Source: Ceratobasidium sp. AG-K
Taxonomy: Eukaryota; Basidiomycota; Agaricomycetes; Cantharellales; Ceratobasidiaceae
Reading direction: 5' to 3'
NCBI GenBank assembly: GCA_037039685.1
Contig: JAWNGF010000006.1
Coordinates: 1,488,001 to 1,552,000 of the forward strand
Length of the DNA stretch: 64,000 bases
The notes beneath the pieces were generated by a model that saw only the letters and a program-made list of their open reading frames with translations, did not search any database and was not told the origin of the DNA. Both the position numbers and the translations under genes were made by a program. Below are positions 55,815 to 64,000 of the stretch, in pieces. Positions within the stretch are counted from its first letter, which is position 1. Each line of letters begins with the position of its first letter.

Positions 55815-58800
55815 CTAAGGGCCTGGCGCGGTGGGGTGGAGTTTGTGAAATTTATCAATCAGTTCAGGAGCGTTCTTGAGATCTTCCTTTCATTGCCAAG
55901 AGTTGTCTGCATGAGAGTATCCTTTCCACTTGACGTAATAGTGGAGTTGACGGCGGATTTTCTTGGAATTAAGGATCTCTTTGACTTCCCACTCTTCTTC
56001 TCCTTCTTGTGTGACAATAGGGGGTGGTTGAGCAGGTTCGCGGCCGTGGGGATCAGAGTGGAATTTCTTGAGCAGCATGACATGGAAGACAGGATGAATC
56101 TTCATTGATTTTGGTAATTCCAGTCTAAAGGCATGAGTCCCTACTTTTTCCATTACTTTGTAAGGGCCTAAAACTTTGTGGGAGAGTTTTACTGAGGGTC
56201 TGTCTGTGGAAATGTTCTGATGATTAAGCCAGACTTTATCTCCCGGGTTTATCTCTTCTGGTTCTTTGGCTCCTTTATCAAAGTAGTGTTTATAGGACTG
56301 ATTTGCTAGAATGAGGGCGGCTTTGACTTCGTTGTATCCTTTCAACAGGAATTCCGCATGGGCATCAGCTTCAGGAACAGTATAGTCTGATTCTTCCCCA
56401 ATGTTCATTCTAGGGTTGAAACCCTGGCAGATTTGGAAAGGGGTTTTGCCAGTGGATGCTTGGATTCCATTGTTGTAAGCAAATTCTGCCATAGGGAGCA
56501 GGGCCACCCAATTGTTTTGCCTATGGTTGACAAAAGCTCTGATAAAGATTTCAACGACTTGGTTTGCCTGTTCTGACTGTCCGTCTGTCCTTGGATGGTA
56601 GGCTGTGCTGAAGGTAGGTTTTACGTCCAACCGTTTGTACAGATGCCTAATGAACTTTGAGTTGAAAGTGGATCCTCTATCCAAGACTGTTGCTTTTGGG
56701 GTGCCGTGAAGTTTCCAAATGTTTGCAACAAAGATATTGGCTATGTCTACTGCTGTGGCCGTTGATTTGCAAGGGAGATAGTGTGCCATCTTGGAGAACC
56801 GATCTACCACTGTCAAGATTGCGTCATATCCTTCTGATTCTGGGAGCCCTACAATCATGTCGTAGGAGATCTCTTCCCAAGGTCTCTCAGGAATATGTAA
56901 AGGACGCAGTAGTCCTGTGGGGAGTTGGTTCGATGGTTTAACTTGAATGCATGTTTTGCAGTGTGACACATAAGAGTTGACAAATTTCTTCATGGTTGGC
57001 CAGTAGTAAGTTCTTGAGACCAATTCCAATGTTCTTGCTTGTCCAGGATGCCCAGCTGTAATATTGTCATGGCGCGATTCCAATATCAGGTTTCTGACGG
57101 TTTCATCCTTGGGGACAAAGATCTTTCCTTTGAACATTAGGAGTCCTTCTCTGTATTCCCAATCTTTGACTTTTTCTCCGTTTCTCAGCTTATTGTGGGC
57201 TTCCTCTAATCTGGGATCTTCAAGGATTGCTTCTCTGATTAGATCGTTAATCTCCTGGTCAGGGGTAATAGCCAAAATAAAAATGTCTGGTTTGAGGAGA
57301 ACTTGGTTCTCTACCCCCCCCCAAAGGTTCTAGGTCATATTGCCTCGAGAGAATGTCTGCTTTTTTGTTTTGGTTTCCTGGCCTGTACAAGATTTGGAAG
57401 TTGAAGTCCACCAAGAAATTCATCCAGCAGATTTGGCGTTGGTTCAATTGCTTGGATGATGAGAAGTATTCCAAATTTTTGTGATCTGTTATCACTTGAA
57501 TGGCTTTTTCTGTGCCTTGAAGTAAGTGCCGCCATTCTTTGAAGGCTCTAATGATTGCCAATAGTTCTTTGTTGAAAATGTCGTAGTTTCATTCAGCCAG
57601 ATTTAGTGATTTAGAAAGAAAAGCTACGGGGTGTAATTTCCCTTCTTCATCCTTCTGAGATAAAACTGCTCCTGTGGCAAATCCCGACGCATCTGTCTCG
57701 AGGAAAAATTCCTTATTTTGATTGGGCTGCATCATTACAGGTGCCACCTTAAGAGCTTCTTTTAGTGCATTCATGGCCTCTTGTTCTTTGCTTGTCCACT
57801 GCCACTTTTGATCCTTCTTAAGTAGGTTATATAGAGGTCTGGCTTTGCCGGCAAAGTCCTGAATGAATCTTCAATAGAAATTGACAAATCCTAGGAACTC
57901 TAGAACTTGTTTGACATTCTTGGGTGCTTTCCAATTCATAGCCGCCGTGACCTTTTCCTGATCCGTTTTGATTCCTTTATTGGAAATGACCAATCCTACC
58001 CAGTCCAGTTTGGTTTGGTGGAACTTGCATTTCCTCAATTTTGCAATCAACTTGTGTTCCCTTAGTCTTCTTAGCACCTCTTTCACGTGTCCTGGATGAT
58101 CTTCAACTCGTTTGGAAAAAACAAAGATATCATCAATGTATACGAGTACAAAAACCCCCATAATGTCCCTGAATATAGAGTTCATTAGGGACTGGAAGCT
58201 TGATGGAGCATTTTTGAGACCAAAGGGCATGACTTTCCATTCATACATGCCGTATTGAGTTTTGAATGCTGTTTTCCATTCATGGCCTGCTGCTATTCGG
58301 GTTTGATGGAATCCCTGTGCCAAGTCTAGAGTGGTGCCAATGACAAATCCTTCCAGGGCCCTTAACCATTGGTCCAGTAGAGGTATTCCACTTGCGTTGA
58401 ATTTGCATAGCGAATTCACATATCTGCAGTCAATGCAAAAGCGTAACTCTGGGTTGTTTGGATCTTCTGGATGTGGCTTTTTGACAAATAGAACCGGGGA
58501 AGCCAAAGGAGACTTAGAAATCTGAATGTGTCCCCTTTGGATAAGGGTTTCTAGTACTTTCTTCATTTCTTTGTCTTCAGCTGGGGATGTTTTGTAAATA
58601 GGGCCGTGCTTTAGTTCAGCTTCTGGTAGGAGGTCGAGCGTAATGTCAGTTGGCCTGTGAGGTGGGAGTTCTTCTAATCTGGACTCGTCATATACATCTG
58701 CAAACTCTTTGTATTCCTCTGGTAATGTAGTTTCGGCTGCAATTTGGAGTGTAGATGGGATTTCTAGGCAGTTTTTTGAGCAGAATTCGCTTGTGTATGC

Positions 58801-59214
58801 AATTGTCCTATTTTTCCAATTAATTTGTGGGTTATGTTTCTTGAGCCATGACATCCCGAGTACAATGGGGTGTCTTCCAATGTTTGTGACATGACATTCT
58901 ATTTCACTGGAATGTGTTCCCATGACAAGTTTAAATTTGGTATAGTGGGTGACTTTTCCAGACAAAACTTCTCGCCCATCTATAACTTGCAGAGTCTTTG
59001 GTTTTTCGTGTTGGAAAAGGGGAAGGTTTGCCCCTTTTGCTAGGGAAGGGTTGATGAAACAGGAGGTTGCGCTGCAATCAAGTAGTGCTTGTCCAGAGAA
59101 TTTTTTTGATCTGTTAACTGACTTAGAATCAGGAGCCGTAGCTAGTGGATGAGTGGTGAAATCAAGGTATAATTGGTTTTCATTTGATATTGACATGATT
59201 TCTAGTTCATCCAT
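55815..59214 (-). pseudogene. pol: Element D pol, several stops
   Basis: From 59214: a protease-like region in which the active-site DSGA reads DCSA (LLDCSATSCF), RT (VYIDDIFVFSK), RNase H (FFLETDASGFATG), integrase (SRHDNITAGHPGQ; CKTCIQVK; YDMIVGLP; LDRGSTFNSK) and chromodomain (EWEVKEILNSKK; YYVKWKGYS). TGA at 57873-57871, 57591-57589 and 55892-55890 each stand where CGA (Arg) is plausible. A run of G near 57320 shifts the frame between RNase H and integrase. Pol is in the -1 frame relative to gag and open back to 59277. Inactive. Confidence 0.87.
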
Positions 59215-59249
59215 ATTACTAGCTAATATATCACCAAGTACTTGGCTCC

Positions 59250-60602
59250 TTAATAAGCCTTGGTGACGTCTTTTCCCAATTCGATGTCTGAAGAGATTTC
59301 TTCAATCTGAGCTTCAAACCCTGAGGCTGTGTTCTTGGAAGGACAGACTCTTGCTGAGTGTCCCTTGCCACCGCAGGTGAAGCAAATCATTGGTCCTTTT
59401 CCTTTTCCATCAAGATCAATTGCATTAGGGTCTTTAGCAGGAGTGGACGATTTGGGTGTTTGAATGATAGGAGCGTTGAAGGTACTGGTTTGGGTGTCTT
59501 TTTGAATCACTCCAAAAGGGACATTTCCTTTTGTTCCATTGTCCCAGGAGATCTGTGGAACTGGATGGCCCTTGGCGTTTCTGGTAATGCTTGAGATTTT
59601 GCCGTATTGCACCCCCCCTGTAGGTTTTGACATAAAGACACAATCATTTACGTTGAATCTTTGACCCAGTGAGGTGTTTGGAGTGCTTGTGGTTGTCTTG
59701 GAAGTAGTTTGTTTCGAAGTGCTGGTTTGTGGGCTTTGCAATTTCTTTGGTGCATTAATGGCATTCATTGTGGAGTCAATTTCCAGGGCTCTTTCGCGAG
59801 CTTGGTTGAATGTCCTTGTTGCTTCATGGGGTTTAAAGTTCTGTGACACCATGGCCATCTTGATTTCATCCTTAAGACTGTCATAGAAATCATCACAAAG
59901 TACTCGATCAGTGTACCTGAGTACCGATGAATAAGTAACGAAGTCTCATAGATAATCTTGGACAGAGTTCTTCTGGATCAATTTCTTGTATAGTTGTCTA
60001 TATTGGTCGATCTTGTGAACATCGCCAAACCTAGCTTGCATTTTGCTCCAGAATTCATCCATGTCGTGTAGCCAATTTGTTGCTCCCCTTCTTGCCGTGT
60101 CTACATCAATTCCAGGTTGCATCCATACATAGGCAGGCCCCTTGCAATAACCCATGATATAAGTGATTTTTTGTTCTGTGGTTGCTTGTGGGGATGTATG
60201 ATTTATGTACAAAGTACATTGCGATTTAAACTCATCAAATTTATCTACATCTCCAGAAAATTCTTCTGGGGGATGCATTTTGAGTTTGTATCCTGGGGTG
60301 GTTGTTGACGCAGTGGTGGAGGGTGTTGCACCCAGGTTTGCAAGTGACTGAGACACCACATTCATTAATTGGTGAAGGGGTGCAATTTGTGCAGTTTGAC
60401 TTTGAATTGTAAGGATATCTGCAATGTTATTGTTGATTCCCTGTTCTAGGGTAGAGGTGATACCATTTAAGGCATTAATATGACCATTAATTTTTTGCAC
60501 TTCGTCTATTAAGGCATTGATTGCATGTGCAACTACATTGGGTCCGGATGTTGCTGAAATTTGGGTAACTCCCCCTTGACTAGGTGATGGGGCTCTTGAC
60601 AT
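59250..60602 (-). pseudogene. gag: Element D gag, one TGA
   Basis: ATG at 60602 (MSRAPSPSQGG). Capsid-like region (KMHPPEEFSGDVDKFDEF; ITYIMGYCKGPAYVW; FWSKMQARFGDVHKI) and a CCHC knuckle (CFTCGGKGHSARVC). TGA at 59948-59946 interrupts DYL-x-DFVTYSS, most simply from CGA. The frame is otherwise open to 59250. Confidence 0.85.
59271..59277 (-). promoter_or_regulatory. -1 frameshift heptamer, element D
   Basis: GGGAAAA read in the gag frame as G GGA AAA (after TT of TTG), eight codons before the gag stop. The -1 frame leads without a stop into pol. Confidence 0.6.
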
Positions 60603-60824
60603 ATTGGAGCGGGGAAAAAAGGTAGATTTATTGGGATCCAAGGCCGTACAAAATATCACAGATTCTTCTTCAAACCCTTCTGTCTTTAATGATGCGCAAA
60701 CTTCTCAAAAATACCAATTCAAGATTTTCGTCTTCCAAGAACAACGCGTTGATTACTCCTAGTTTGTCGTACTGTTGGTATATGTAGTTGCAATGAACGT
60801 CTTCAATAAAGAGTTTTAGGGACT

Positions 60825-61465
60825 CTAGTCTAAGCTGTTCCCTGTGTTGTTCCTGTGTGAGTTGAGGTCTTGGTCCCACTGAAAAGGGTTGGGTGCAATG
60901 GTATTAAGGTGATTTAGAAGGCGGTAATCCTGGTTAATAGGAATACGCACTTCTGCTGCAAGATGACAGTATTTGCCCTTGATTTTGTCTTTAAGGGTTT
61001 CAATAGTACGCCACTGACGTTTGTTGTTGTTGATGAGGGTCTCAACCTTTTGGGTGTGTTTTTCTTGGATTTTAATAAGTTGGTCGCAATTTTGGATCAA
61101 GACGCGGGTTTGTTCTTGCAAGCGCTCGACTTCAATATTGGTGTCAGCAAGATTTATGCTTTGGACACAATCTTGATCGGCTTGTTGCTTGTTTGTGTTG
61201 TCGAGGTTAATTTCGATGAACTTGAGCCTTGAATGAAGAGATTGATAATCGGCTTCGAGTTGATTGTGGTTTTTGTTGTTTCTGGTACGTTCGACCCTTA
61301 AATCCTCTGCTTGTTTGACTTGATCTTCTTCTAGTACTTCAATTCGACTTTTTAATTCATCGACTTTGGTGTCTAGATCAAGTACAAAATCTTTTAGTCT
61401 AAAGACTGCTTTGCAGAGGTGATGGAAACAACAAGTTGATGTGGTTCTTGATGGATGAGAGTGTT
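60825..61465 (-). other. Element D leader ORF, predicted coiled coil, no clear ATG
   Basis: A frame open for about 200 codons between the 5' LTR and gag encodes a heptad-rich sequence (VDELKSRIEVLEEDQ; LEADYQSLHSRLKFIEINL; VERLQEQTRVLIQNCDQL). Composition and length argue for real past coding. It lacks an AUG near its start, and part of the leader (61465-61560) is open in other frames, so it may be frameshifted. No homologue recognised. Confidence 0.45.
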
Positions 61466-61842
61466 AACTTGGGTGGTGCTCCGACCACTTTCCAGTTTTG
61501 CTTTGAGAGGATCTGGCTTCCTTGAGATGTTGATTTGGATGTGAAGGGTGCTAGACGCTAAGCTTTTGCTTTATATACTCCTTATCTGATCTTATCAGTT
61601 ATCAACAGCCTTGGGCGGGCGTGATAGCAACAGTGTATAACAGAGTAAGGGTGTATTTAGCTGACTAAAGCCGCTATGACCCGAAAGAGGATAATGATTG
61701 GGTTCACTGACAGTGTATAGCGACGTGGGACTACTGGTCTATATCAAGTATAGCTCTTTGTCCGTTGTACTATGCCCGTTTTCCCGTGTACCTTCTATCT
61801 ACTTGGTGGAAAAGCAGGAGCTTTAAGGCTGATGCTTTTTAA

Positions 61843-61854
61843 AAGGCTTGACCT
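61843..61854 (-). promoter_or_regulatory. Self-priming site of element D
   Basis: AGGTCAAGCCTT on the minus strand begins two nt after the 5' LTR. It is the exact complement of AAGGCTTGACCT in that LTR (61986-61975), which lies about 30 nt downstream of a TATATAAAC box (62018-62011). Confidence 0.62.
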
Positions 61855-61856
61855 AA

Positions 61857-62268
61857 TGTCCCGACTTGGGTCAATTAGGTATATAAAGGTTAAGGGGTTT
61901 GACTTAGACAAGTCTTAGAACCCAAGGAGTAGTGATAGTAAGAGGATTTGATTGAGCAAGTCCTAGTGGAGAGGAGGTCAAGCCTTGTTGTTAACCGGCT
62001 TGACCTCTGGGTTTATATACATGAGGGATCAAGGCCACGTCATCATCTATCAGTGTGGGAAAGCCGAGTACAACTGATGATAAGCAAGATAAGAGATATG
62101 ACTCAACATTCTGGAAGTTCTGGAAGCATCACCAATATCAAATGAAAAGACAAATACATCACATGATACAAGTTAAGCGCCAGAGGACATTTGTACCAAA
62201 AAAGGAAAGTGTTCGGAAAAAAGATATAAAATCAGAATAAAATGTCTGAGCTTAGTCAGCTCATGACA
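61857..62268 (-). repeat. Element D 5' LTR
   Basis: 412 bp, TGTCATGAGC...CGGGACA on the minus strand. It carries the TATA box and predicted transcript start. Confidence 0.92.
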
Positions 62269-62273
62269 CCACC

Positions 62274-63683
62274 TTTGCATCAAGGTTCATGAGAGAACTC
62301 TATCAGGCCTTGAAGATTAGACCCAGACTCTCTACCGCTTATCACCCTGAGATGGATGGCCAGACGGAACAAATCAACCAAATGGTAGAGGCCTTTCTGT
62401 GGACCTACATATCCTTTAGACAGCATGATTGGGCTTCTTTGCTTCCCTTTGCCAAATTTGCGTATAACAATTCCTTCCACTCTAGCATTGGCATGACCCC
62501 TTTCTTCACCAACTTGGCTCGTCACCCCTCCATTGATGGCACACCATTAGAAGATGGTTCAGTTCCAGAAGCCTTGGCTCACGCCCAGCGCATCCACGAC
62601 AACCTGGAAGAACCCAAAGCAAGCCTGACCCTGAGTAAAGAACGGGACAAGGAATATGCGGACCAACGGCGTCTAGAGGATCCCTTCATCATTGGGGACA
62701 AAGTTTGGCTCAGTCATGATCACATCTCTTTGAATCAACCATCAATCAAACTTTCTCACAAGCGTCTGGGCCCTTTCACAATCTTGGAAGCAGTTGGAAG
62801 GAATGCGTACAAACTGGAACTTCCACCATCCATGACCATGCATCCGGTAGTCAATGTATCCCGCCTTGCCAAGTATGAAGAAGATGAGATTGAGGGACGC
62901 GTTATTGAACCACCACCACCCATTGAGACCCCTGAGGGTGAGGAAGAATATGAAGTTGAACAGATCCTGTCCTCCAAGGTGGAAAGAGGAATCCTCAAGT
63001 ACTACGTCAAGTGGAAGGGCTACACGTCAGAACACAATTCCTGGGAACCGGTGGAGAACCTTGGCAATGCATCAGAACTGATTAGCGAGTTCCACAGGGA
63101 ACATCCAGAAGCCATCAAGGAAGTCCCCAAGGTTACAAGGAAGCGTTGCCATGAGGAGACAAAGGACGAGTCAGCCGCCAAAGAAAAGGAAGGACGGCCC
63201 ATTTGGTGTTCCAAACGTATTAAAGAAGCGGCGGGAGCCCAAGCTCCCCACCAAAAAGTTTTTACTTTCCTCTCCTGTGCGCTTAACACATGCACCCCTC
63301 GTACTCCCACTCCTGTGCCATGCCTGCCCCCTGCCAATCCACCAACTTGTCCATGGTCTGCGTCTATGATGACCTCTATACCTGCTCCACGTCCTTCAAG
63401 CGGACGCTTGAATCCACCTGCAACAAGGGCCGTTATTGGCACTCAGGCCTCCAGCAGGCCTTCTACTTCATTGTCTCTGGCCGCTATTGGTCAGCTCGTG
63501 CCCCCCGCTCCTTCATGGGCAAACCCCTCGTGCGCTGGCGCAACTGGATTGCCCTCAACGCCCAAGACATCCATGATGCAGTCTGCATCATGGACGCCTT
63601 GCGCAAGGCCCGTCTTGGCCACCCATTCGAGGTCATCGACCTCACCCAGGATGACGAATGTGCTGACCCCATCATTGACTTGA
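62274..63683 (+). CDS. pol: Element O pol, integrase C-terminus and chromodomain
   Basis: Joined to 48154 across D, the integrase motif becomes MSDRGPT-FASRF. It continues with STAYHPEMDGQTEQINQMVE (catalytic Glu), the GPY/F region (LGPFTILEAVGRNAYKL) and a canonical chromodomain (EYEVEQILSSKV; YYVKWKGYT; NSWEPVENL). This part shows no stops. The last 120 codons share DNA with ORF3. The chromodomain would steer integration to modified chromatin in this class. Confidence 0.88.
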   Translation, partial: FASRFMRELYQALKIRPRLSTAYHPEMDGQTEQINQMVEAFLWTYISFRQHDWASLLPFAKFAYNNSFHSSIGMTPFFTNLARHPSIDGTPLEDGSVPEALAHAQRIHDNLEEPKASLTLSKERDKEYADQRRLEDPFIIGDKVWLSHDHISLNQPSIKLSHKRLGPFTILEAVGRNAYKLELPPSMTMHPVVNVSRLAKYEEDEIEGRVIEPPPPIETPEGEEEYEVEQILSSKVERGILKYYVKWKGYTSEHNSWEPVENLGNASELISEFHREHPEAIKEVPKVTRKRCHEETKDESAAKEKEGRPIWCSKRIKEAAGAQAPHQKVFTFLSCALNTCTPRTPTPVPCLPPANPPTCPWSASMMTSIPAPRPSSGRLNPPATRAVIGTQASSRPSTSLSLAAIGQLVPPAPSWANPSCAGATGLPSTPKTSMMQSASWTPCARPVLATHSRSSTSPRMTNVLTPSLT

Positions 63684-63817
63684 CAGACAAGGAGGATTGC
63701 GGTTTGTGGAAGGGAAATGGGACGGCTGAGGACCCATTTGTGTTGGATGACGGGGCGGAGTTTGTGCTTGTGGCCCGCGGGCCTTCTGATATGTCTGTTT
63801 TGTCTTTTACCGAGTAG
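63320..63817 (+). CDS. Element O ORF3, about 165 aa, overlapping pol
   Basis: Starts at ATG 63320 (MPAPCQSTN), or at 63290 ten codons earlier, in the -1 frame relative to pol; it overlaps pol by 364 nt and ends 25 nt before the 3' LTR. The N-terminal half is compact and aromatic (DDLYTCSTSFKRTL; QQAFYFIVSGRYWSA; VRWRNWIALNAQDIHDA). The C-terminal half has VIDLTQDDE (residues 105-113) and IIDLTDKED (118-126), two SUMO-interacting-motif look-alikes, then an acidic tail (DPFVLDDGAEFVLV). Position, frame and acidic IDLT motif match ORF3 of A/B/C, although the rest does not align by eye. It is intact; function unknown. Confidence 0.68.
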   Translation: MPAPCQSTNLSMVCVYDDLYTCSTSFKRTLESTCNKGRYWHSGLQQAFYFIVSGRYWSARAPRSFMGKPLVRWRNWIALNAQDIHDAVCIMDALRKARLGHPFEVIDLTQDDECADPIIDLTDKEDCGLWKGNGTAEDPFVLDDGAEFVLVARGPSDMSVLSFTE

Positions 63818-63841
63818 GCCCCGACCTAGAAGGGGGGGTAG

Positions 63842-64000
63842 TGTCACAACCTTTTGTTTTCCTCGTTTGTTGCTCTGTTTGGTCTCGTTCTGCTCACCTT
63901 GGCGCATTTAGTCGCTATTATGTAAGCCATGACCGCGGGACATGCTCGCCTGGCTAGCTTCACTCATTCCTCGTTTTCCATGGACTTGTCACGCCTCCTT
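63842..64000 (+). repeat. 3' LTR of element O, truncated by window edge
   Basis: Starts TGTCACAACC directly after the polypurine tract AGAAGGGGGGG and TAG. 159 nt are visible, matching 27234 onward. Confidence 0.9.

Larger units (their letters stand above)
48155..62268 (-). mobile_element. Element D: degraded Ty3-type chromodomain retrotransposon, itself split by C
   Basis: The right (5') LTR is 61857-62268 (412 bp). The left (3') LTR is 48155-48260 plus 55499-55804 (106+306 = 412 bp), interrupted by C. Target duplication CCACC lies at 48150-48154 and 62269-62273 in O's integrase. D proper is 6876 bp. The LTRs differ at about six positions. Minus-strand order: leader ORF, gag, pol with chromodomain, polypurine tract (AGGAGGGGG). 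It has several in-frame TGA codons and a poly-G frameshift. There is no ORF3. Confidence 0.93.
27234..64000 (+). mobile_element. Element O: Ty3-type chromodomain retrotransposon, host of the nest (right edge truncated)
   Basis: The 5' LTR starts TGTCACGACC at 27234; the 3' LTR starts TGTCACAACC at 63842 and leaves the window. O's own pieces are 27234-28786, 36019-36027, 37346-37869, 45105-48154 and 62274-64000 (about 6.9 kb shown). The rest is later insertions A, a hAT element, B, and D with C inside it. Removing each insertion with one target duplicate restores gag exactly: 640+9+524+423 nt = 532 codons. It also rejoins pol across D in frame. Order is LTR, gag, PR, RT, RNase H, IN, chromodomain, ORF3, G-rich polypurine tract (63828-63837), LTR. 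The first 159 nt of the LTRs differ at about 4 places, the most of the set. The left target duplicate would be AACAG. Confidence 0.9.

Overview
The window is fungal nuclear DNA. Short introns (about 46-74 nt) with GT/AG borders and CTNAC-like branch sites, a full Argonaute, MYND-finger proteins, HGDLK-type kinases, Tnp2- and hAT-type transposases and chromodomain Ty3 retrotransposons all point to a basidiomycete. Agaricomycetes, perhaps a Rhizoctonia/Ceratobasidium-like species, is my inference from general resemblance; no search was run.

Bases 1-20,900 are gene territory. In order: a decayed MYND-finger paralogue and its intact neighbour (617-2777, +); a nine-exon Argonaute (4145-7422, -) with RGG-rich N-terminus, complete 5'-phosphate pocket and DEDD catalytic tetrad; a three-exon protein of unknown function (9175-10015, +); a nine-exon intradiol ring-cleavage dioxygenase (10346-11899, -); a small single-pass membrane protein (12812-13337, -); a protein kinase with normal active-site motifs (about 14024-15958, -), divergent from a pseudokinase whose exons run in frame into a caspase-like segment (about 16896-18977, +); and exons of an unrecognised gene (19502-19879, +).

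Bases 20,900-27,233 are old DNA-transposon ground: a MITE-like inverted repeat, a frameshifted hAT transposase C-terminus, and a Tnp2-type transposase (22645-25900, -) with one in-frame stop and a divergent partner gene (26322-27233, +).

Bases 27,234-64,000 are a Russian-doll nest of LTR retrotransposons. Host element O (+, runs off the right edge) sits in an apparent coding exon of the Tnp2 partner gene. It is split by A (28787-36013, -), a 1.3-kb non-autonomous hAT element (36028-37337), B (37870-45099, +) and D (48155-62268, -). D is itself split, inside its left LTR, by C (48261-55493, +). Every inner insertion has an exact target-site duplication (TGCTG, CCCCCGGA, CAAAC, CCACC, AAGTC). 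After subtracting them, O's gag is one uninterrupted 532-codon frame. By eye, LTR divergence falls with nesting depth: O about 4 differences in 159 nt, D about 6/412, B about 6/456, C about 3/456, A none seen.

The retroelements share undeclared expression signals. All three lineages (A/B/C, D, O) end gag with an in-frame G_GGA_AAA heptamer and have pol in the -1 frame. A/B/C and D carry a Tf1-like self-priming site: 12 nt just after the 5' LTR are complementary to the predicted mRNA 5' end. A/B/C and O, but not D, carry an extra ORF overlapping the end of pol in the -1 frame and ending in an acidic IDLT motif that resembles a SUMO-interacting motif. Many inactivating changes look like CGA-to-TGA transitions.
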